NCBI RefSeq assembly: GCF_000143415.4
Contig: NW_003314270.1
Location: 2,837,823 to 2,901,822 of the forward strand
DNA length: 64,000 nucleotides
From: Selaginella moellendorffii
Lineage: Eukaryota; Streptophyta; Lycopodiopsida; Selaginellales; Selaginellaceae
Reading direction: 5' to 3'
Shown: positions 57,014 through 64,000 of the stretch, one piece after another
How positions within the stretch are numbered: the stretch's first letter is position 1
Layout: each line of letters opens with the position of its first letter
Notes under the pieces: generated by a model
The model's database searches: none
The model's input: only the letters and a program-made list of their open reading frames with translations
Told to the model about the DNA's origin: nothing
Position numbers and translations under genes: made by a program

Positions 57014-57985
57014 TTATTCTCTAACCCAAGCGATGTCCAGCCCTCCAATCCAGTGACAAACCGCGCCCTTGCCCGGCTGCATGCCCAACTCCTTGAACGC
57101 CGGAAAGTCTGCATTCCAGGTGCTGGTATCGACATGGCACGCCGCCACATAGTCAACGAGGATTGACTTCCCGTCAGTGTGGTCAACAGTATCAAACCCG
57201 ACAGTGAAGATCTGCGTGTTCGGGAGCGAGTGGCACGAGTAGAGCTGGAAGGGAAACATGGTGGAATGGCACGAGACGTTGGGCTCCTCGTCGCCGGTTT
57301 CGGGCCTTGTTTTGCTGATCTTGTCGACTCGAGCGATGGTGGCGTTGAAGGTGGACGCGAGTCCTTGCGGGAGGATGGTCTGGAGCATTCTCACGGAGCT
57401 CGTCCCCAGCTTGGAGACGATCAATTCGTGCATGGATTTGATCGAGGAGACGCAGGTGTGGTCGGGGGCGGAGCACGTTGTCGCGGCTTTTTGGAGGTTG
57501 ATTGCCATGTTGGAGCCGTCTCGGATTCCAAACATCTTCTTGAGCTCGGGCAGGCTTTGCGTGTTGATCTTGAGCTGCTGAGACACCGAGTATGGGAGGA
57601 ATGGCCTCGCCGGAGCGGGGGCGTAGCTGGGGTTGGCCATGGCGAGCGTGGTGCCTTCGACGAGGAGAGTGGCGGGGAAGAAGCGCCCCCTGCTGGAGAT
57701 GTCGAGAACGTATGGAGGCTCGTAGAAGTCGAAGGAGGAGTCGGCTATCGGGACGTCGTCCTTGCACAAGAGTCGCAGATCCGAGCAGAAGCTAGCGGCA
57801 TCGGTAGATTCAAAGCTCCCGTCTTTGATCTTGTTGGCCCAGTAGTGAGAACTCATCACAGCGGCCTGCATAAATAGAAAAGAAAGAAAACTTCGTTATT
57901 TCTCTTTGATATCCTTTCAGGATTTAACCCGTCCAAGGACGAAGAATGTGCACAGGGACAGAAGCACCAGCTGTAAGACTCCCAT
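57014..57985 (-). CDS. BURP-domain secreted protein
   Basis: Two exons on the minus strand, 57929-57985 and 57014-57865, give 302 aa. Exon 1 is a signal peptide (MGVLQLVLLSLCTFFVLG). A short variable region (SHYWANKIKDGSFESTDAAS) precedes the BURP domain, from about residue 65 (RFFPATLLVEGT) to the end. It carries the CH-type motif series: CHSTMFPFQLYSCHSLPNTQ, ACHVDTSTWN and VCHWIGG, i.e. CH-x10-CH followed by two further CH pairs with the usual long spacings. BURP proteins are plant-specific and sit in the wall or apoplast; RD22-, USP- and polygalacturonase-beta-type members respond to stress or affect pectin. The class is not clear here. A broken copy lies 0.9 kb downstream. Confidence 0.92.
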
Positions 57986-58181
57986 CGCTTCCTTACAATG
58001 TCTTGATTACAGACAAATATATACGAACCGAGGAGCACTTGGATATGCGAAGCATTTCACTGCTTCCAAAGCTGTAAAGTGGCGTCTAGCTCGTCGGTGG
58101 AATTCACCAAGTTGATAGTTAAAAGACAAAAGACTTATGTACACATAGTGTTTGTTATCAACCGTCTGTCGGAGCATTTTT

Positions 58182-61100
58182 TCATGCGAAGTAAGATGCG
58201 GAGGATGATAAATCGGCAAGAACCTGAGGACAAGCTTTGAGTGTGAGATAAATTAAGACGCAGCAAAAAATTTCAAGTACCTCTAGTTGCTCTTCTGAAA
58301 AATAGTTCTTCTGATACGCCCAGGTGTCAGCGTGAGTCCGTCGAAACTCCGCAATTGTCTTTCTGACAGTGTTTGATATAGGCGATGGCTCATGCGTGAA
58401 TTTGGCTAGAGCAAAAATGATATCCGGAAGCCACCTGTAATGTAGAAAATTCGAAACACGGACTTTTAAAATAAGTCAGTTTTTCAAGTACCGGGGAATG
58501 TCGTATGGTGCTGATAGTACGCATGCTCTCAAGCCCATCACTATTCCGTGCTTGACAATCTTGTCATCACTTGCTTTGCCCCTGGAAGAGGACGCATGAA
58601 CATAAGAGAACATTTGGCATAGCTCCACAGTACCTGTTGCTTTTCAACTTCATATTCTTTTGAGAGGAACTCAAAATGCCCTCACGAAAGGCCACAGGAA
58701 GATCACTAACGGGCCCCTTCAACATGCCTGAAAGGGTGGTCGATGCCGTTTCCCTCACCTTTATCAGAACGTAAGTTAAAAAAAACAGATCCGGCAGGTC
58801 ATGCATACCTCTAGTTGTGAATCCGACAAAAGGTTCTGCACGCAGTTCCACAACCGAGTGACCTCTTCTTTTTCCAGAGTAAAGGCATGTCTAGAGAAAA
58901 AAATTGTGAGGACAAGTGATACAAGAAAGGAGTTCAACCTGTATGCAAAGGACTGAGAGAACGTTAATGCTGACAGGCGTGTGCGCCAATTGCTATCGTT
59001 TGCAGCCGAGGCGATAGCTCCAACGGCTTTGGTTCTGTATTCGTTGCCAAATGGCTGCCATTTATACAGGAACACCGCGAGTTTTGCAAGGAAAGACATG
59101 TCTTTGTGCGACGTTTCCTGTGATAAGAAACATTAGAACATGAAGTTAAAGCTCAAGTCACTTACTTGTAAAGCCAAAACAGATGGCAAAGCTCCAACGA
59201 GTACAGGCATAAGGTAAGAAGCTCGTCCCGATGCCATGGCCGCTATCAAAAATTGGAAAACCTGGAAAAGAAGAACACACCGACTTTTTATCCGAGAATG
59301 ACCGGCACAAGAAGCACCTACCGTTTCCATGTATTTTACAGCTTCCTGGACGTCGGTGTTGCTGCTCAAATCACCTGCGGCTTCTGTATTCTCTAATGAC
59401 TTCTGTATCTTCGCAGTGGCTGTTACCGTGCCATTCAACAAGCTTGTTTTCCAATCTGGCACATCTTTTTCATTCAGCAACGGCGAGCTGCGAGCGTCTT
59501 GGAGATTTGTGCACAGCACGCACATAATCTTTCCAACGTTTTGCCGTACCTGGTAAGAAAAAGCAGCTGGGAAAGATAGAAGAAAGAAGATATCGTATTA
59601 CCTGCGACGAAGGATTCGCCATGTACTCCATAACCTCTACGAGAAGGTTCAGTTGCACGTTAATTTCCTGCTCCGTTGCTGCTTCCGGTCTCAGCTCCAT
59701 CACTACGGAAAGTAGATACTGCAGGCGCTTTGAAACAAGGTTCGATGATGCAGTGGATGGCAACTGTCTCGTCATCAGAGCTTCAAACATAGCTTGACGC
59801 AAAAGAGGTGCCCTCAGACCTTTCCTCCCTTTGCCAGTGGACGAAAAGCGTACACAAGCAGCCCATTCTGCAAGAGATTCCGGATTTGCTTGCATGAGGG
59901 CCTTGTGAAGTAGATCCGAGAGCCATATTCCCCATGCTTCCACAACAGCTCTGACGTCTGAATGTAGAAGCCCGGCCAGTATCTCAGCCGCCATGCACTG
60001 CATAGTCTTCTCTTCGCTAGCATTTACTGCATCTTCCAAGGGACCACGAAGAGCTTCCAGAGCACCAGAACCACACTCCTGAACCAGTCGTTTAAAAAGC
60101 TTGGCAAGTCTTGGAGAAAATGCTTCGCCTTTGCTGATGACTACCCAGTTTCGAGTGGTTGGCCATTGACGGACAAAAGCTGGCATCATGCCAATGACGC
60201 TCAAATCTGCGGCCTGAACTCTAGCACCACGAGAGCGCCCCTGGCCTTCACTGTAGTGATGGTCCAGAGATAAGTTCTTCACCATCCGAGAGGCAAATGA
60301 TGGCTGTTGGAAAACTGGAGTTAAAGCGTCTTCCAGAGAAAAGTTGGTAGCATTTCTGTCTATCTTGTAGTGGCCCGAACGCAATAAGAGCAAGAGAGCA
60401 ATAACGGACAAAGGCCTGAGTGATGGTAAATCACTTCCAAGGGCATTGATGAACTCTCCTGTAGTAGAAAGAATGAGTATCGCTCGTTGCTTTGTAGCTA
60501 CTACTTACCAGCTAAAAACTTCCTGGTTTCCAGGATTTCTGCCGCATGATCGGTGTCATCCAGCGGCAGCACCAAGCATAGCATCCCCACATGAGCCATA
60601 AGCTTGTAGCTGTAGAAATAAGATGATATTAACTCGATGATAGAGTATATTATAACTTCCTGAAATTACCGCCAATGAACGGCTCCAGTGTCCCCATCTG
60701 ACGAATCCTTAACGAGTGACAAAAGCTGGCTATAATTTGGTAAGGCGTCATTAGCCTCCGTATCAAGCCCGCTCAATGGAACTCCACCGAAACGAACACT
60801 AAAAGCAATAGCAAGCTGAAAAGGGGTCTCAGTATGATATGGCAGATGGATCGAAGCAGCTCTACCTCACTAATAGCTGTCTGAGCTTTGACGGAACTGT
60901 GACGAGAACTGGAAATGTCAAATAACGTCAGAAACAAATACTGAAAGTAATTGGAACGTCACCTTCCAAGGACAGCTTGTATGAACATCGCCAAGGATTT
61001 CCAGTCCTAAACATCAAATAGTTAAATATACCAGATCTTTAATCACAAACCTGTGCAATATGTCTCAATACTGGTCTAGAAGCAAGAATGGAGCAAGAAC

Positions 61101-64000
61101 CCAGCGCAGAGTGCTCCATGGCATCGGCATCTTGCAAACTTGAGGCCAAGGTTGGCATGCAGGACTTCACAAGCGGTGGATACCGTTTTAGCATCTTCTT
61201 CAGCGACGCGCCCGCAAAACTAAACAAATCACACAAGTAAATATGGTCGTACGAAAGTGTAGTTCTCTTACTCGCGAACTTCATCGTAGCTGTGAAGAGA
61301 GAGCTTCAAGAGTTCGGTTGCAACCTTTACCACGTAAGGACACACCTCATTGCGCTCAAAGTGACGATAGCCAGCCTGTGATGCACGCCAAGTATTGTGA
61401 AGATAGACCATCTCAGTCATCATCCAGTATGGCCTGAACAGAAAAAAGGAATTAGTGATGGCAAATAGTTGCCAATGGAGATCAACCTGCGCTTTCCCGC
61501 AGAATGAATTCCAGTGATAAAATTGACTCTCGGCTCAACCAGGTTTTTAGAGTCAAGCTTCCAAGTATGCTTCCCGTGAGACCATTCGTTATATTCTGGT
61601 GAGCCTGTACAAAATTATACATGAGTAAATAAGAAGAAAAACGGGAAAAACTACAGTACCGTAGTTTCCAACGAGATCTAATGATTGAACTAGCAAAATA
61701 AGCAGTGCTGTGTCGTCAGCTTTCGCTTTCAGCAAGTACCTAAAGAAGACTCGTGCATAAGTATACCTTTAGACAAAAGTTTGAATCTTACTCGCAAGCC
61801 TTGATTAAGGTGTCGGCAGCTTCTTCCCTTAACTTCGAGTTGCCAACAGATGCTCCAGTTTTTCCAGCAATGCGGAGTGGACCCTTGGAGCTTTCATTTG
61901 TAAAATCGGGCAAGGCCGATCTGGCACCCTTTAGACTCCCATTAATTTGCAACAATAGTATCCGTAGCTTTTCCTTGTTTGGAACTGTCAACATAAAATC
62001 AGTAAAACTTATAAAAAAAACGTAAAACAACGTACCGGAGTTCATTTCACAGAGACTTCGAAGATCCAATAATGCATTTCGAAGGTGCAATTGGATTACT
62101 TCTTCAGCAAAAGCTACTTCTTCTTCACTGGGAAGATGCCACATAGGTGATACAAGTGATAAAGAGGGTTCTTTAGTGCTTATCCATGACTCTATGCCAT
62201 CGTGACCAGGATATTCCGAGCAAGATCTGCAAAAGAAAACGAGGCGTCCAATTCAATTTGTCGATCCAAGCCAAGTCACCTGTATTGTTGAAGTGGATAA
62301 TAGAGCAGCAAGCTTTCCACTACAGAACTAAGAAATCGTTCTCCAGCCTCATTGACCTGTATACACCATCAATAAATGTGCAAACTCTCAAAACTTTTAC
62401 CTTAGCGGATGTAAGATTAAAGCAAGAAGCAATAATGCGCTTCAGAACGTCCTGGCATTGAAGAAGAGCAGGTCCGGCATTCATCATGCCAAAACACAGC
62501 AGCGTTAGCTGAGCTGAAACGGAAGTTTCCGTCGCCGGAGAAAGATTCACCTGCAAAAAATACAACAGTCACAATAAAATTAGTGAGATAGTGAAATCCA
62601 TTAAGTTTCTTACTTTTGTATCCGCTTGTGTTGAGCTGCTTGAAGCAGAGCCCGTGGCTTCAACGTCGGTTAAAGTGTTCAACACGTTTTTCATGATAGG
62701 TAAAAGAACCTGTGATACTGTTTCCACAGGATTTGCGTACACAAGTGCTGAGCAAAGCAAGCCCATTTCCGTGACTGCACCTGGTAAAATGTTGCTGTAT
62801 GCGAATTTCGCAACTTTTTTCATAGCCTGAGGAATCCGAAAAGAAGTTATTAAAAAAAAAAAAAACAACCAAAAGAAAAGAGGCACCTGTTGAAACAAAG
62901 GCCTTGTCAGCCTTCCAAAGAGAAGCTCAATCAACGTTGAGTATAAAGAATGTTCTTGCATGAGAAATGTACTGGAAGATTTATGTGAACCTTCACCCAG
63001 ATTTATATCTCCGCTAATATGAAATTAAAATACGTCAGACAAATTGTTTTCATTTTCAACGAGACTACTTACGTGTGCGTGCCAGACTCAACATGCCGCA
63101 AAAGGACGAACAGGCGGGACAAAAACTCGTCCAGCCATTGAGACCAATCCATAGACAAAACAGAAGAGCCACCGTCTGTGATCTCTCCAATACTTCCAAC
63201 CTGAGAGCACAACCACATTAGCAGATTTTCACCTATCTTTCAGAGGTACTCACATTCGCCACAACGGATGCGTAGAACTGCACGGTTGCAAGTGTTTTAG
63301 GGGGATCGTTAGCATCAATGCCCAATAAAGTGGTGAACATTGCCTCAACCAGCGTGGTTTTGCAGTCCACAAAAGATAAGTTAAAAGAAAAGTCCAGTCG
63401 ATTGGATGTGTCTGCTTCCATCTGAAGGTCAGTATCAATATTCTCCGAAAGTAATACTGCACGAGATGCAAGGGCCAATGTGGTCAATGCAGACTCAAGC
63501 TGATGCGTAGCAGTGACCTGAAACATTGCATATTAGCGTTTGTCGGAGCAAAATGAGCAACTCACAGTGATCATAGCCGCTTCAAAACGAGACACAATGA
63601 AAGGCAGAATAACCGAAGGGGCGACGAAGGCAAGTCCTGAAGCCACATTAGAAGACGTTACAGCCAATCGCCCACTCTTGCTGTATTGTCCTCTTTCTAT
63701 CAGCCTTACAATTGTCTTGACGAACGCCTCTCTTTCGTCGGGCCCCAGGAAGTTCTTTTGACAATTGTGCCTACAAAAGTAAAAATGTATGAAAACCATT
63801 AGAAAACTACAGTACGAAGCTTACTGTTGCTCGTAAGAGAGTCGTTTAATAAAGAAATAAGATAGATGGCGCAGAAATTGTTCAAGTGATGATGTCCAAG
63901 AACCTCCATTTGAAGGATGATAGTATCTGTGCAAACATTTTGTTACTTAGCAGTCATAAAGCTTAACTTCACTCAACTGTTCGAGAAGATCCACAAGTTG
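58182..64000 (-). CDS. Proteasome activator PA200 / PSME4 (Blm10), 3' part
   Basis: Partial: the 5' end lies beyond the right edge. Many exons with introns of about 45-60 bp. PA200 is a large HEAT-repeat ring that caps the 20S proteasome and is nuclear in most organisms. Recognised parts on the minus strand include CQKNFLGPDEREAFVKTIVRLIERGQYSK (about 63700), RNWVVISKGEAFSPRLAKLFKRLVQECGSGALEALRGPLEDAV (about 60030-60150) and, in the C-terminal domain, WLPDIIFALAKFTHEPSPI...TIAEFRRTHADTW (about 58310-58440). The last exon, 58182-58223, follows QLE| and encodes VLADLSSSASYFA, the family's terminus. The usual final Tyr-Tyr-Ala-like HbYX element reads Tyr-Phe-Ala here. Exon by exon frames appear intact where checked, but I did not rebuild the whole model. 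Confidence 0.85.

Noticed and set aside
57179-57877. 232-codon plus-strand ORF over the BURP gene
   Set aside because: Antisense shadow; the minus strand encodes the complete BURP CH motifs.

Overview
The window looks like nuclear DNA of a lycophyte, most probably Selaginella. Genes are compact, with almost all introns 44-75 nt and GT-AG. PPR genes and PPR wreckage are frequent. Two genes of the motile-sperm type (a roadblock dynein light chain and a QRICH2/DUF4795-like coiled-coil protein) sit beside plant-only families (BURP, TBL, half-size ABCG, nuclear intron maturase, LEC14B). The species is inferred from this combination, not from a database match.

Layout. 1-1.8 kb: a decayed beta-tubulin end, a histidine/proline-rich membrane ORF and a dead PPR. 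1.8-5.2 kb: an AT-rich island with a mutated Ty3/gypsy reverse transcriptase on the minus strand. 5.3-19.4 kb: an S-repeat PPR gene, a decayed exosome RRP4-like gene, a nuclear group II intron maturase, an aromatic amino-acid permease, an ABCG half-transporter and methionine aminopeptidase 2. 20-27.7 kb: the two sperm-type genes, a KEA K+/H+ antiporter and a LIFEGUARD (BAX-inhibitor-like) protein. 27.8-34.2 kb: a second S-repeat PPR, a scrambled 14-3-3 pseudogene and a second AT-rich island. 34.4-46.1 kb: an aquaporin with an unusual Gly/Met-rich N-terminus, a COG0212 protein, an SDR, pyroglutamyl-peptidase I, a GPI-type EGF-like protein, a Pro-rich secreted protein and LEC14B. 46.4-64 kb: a large PPR gene, TBL and PPR fragments, a GT17 glycosyltransferase, a broken GH1 beta-glucosidase, one dead and one intact BURP gene, and the 3' part of the proteasome activator PA200/PSME4, which runs off the right edge.

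There is no operon-like organisation; neighbours are mostly unrelated housekeeping, transport, organelle-RNA and cell-wall genes. The organelle RNA theme (three intact PPRs, two dead ones, one maturase) fits the heavy RNA editing and group II intron splicing known for lycophyte organelles.

The most unusual signal is structural. Three independent dead genes (14-3-3, GH1, BURP) each contain an exon-sized block flipped in place while the neighbouring exons keep their order and strand. In the BURP case the intact copy in the same window allows direct comparison, shows a second 30-bp flip in the intron, and short imperfect inverted repeats border the larger flip. Exon coordinates were read by eye from splice sites and frame continuity; where all phases close I call the model with confidence.
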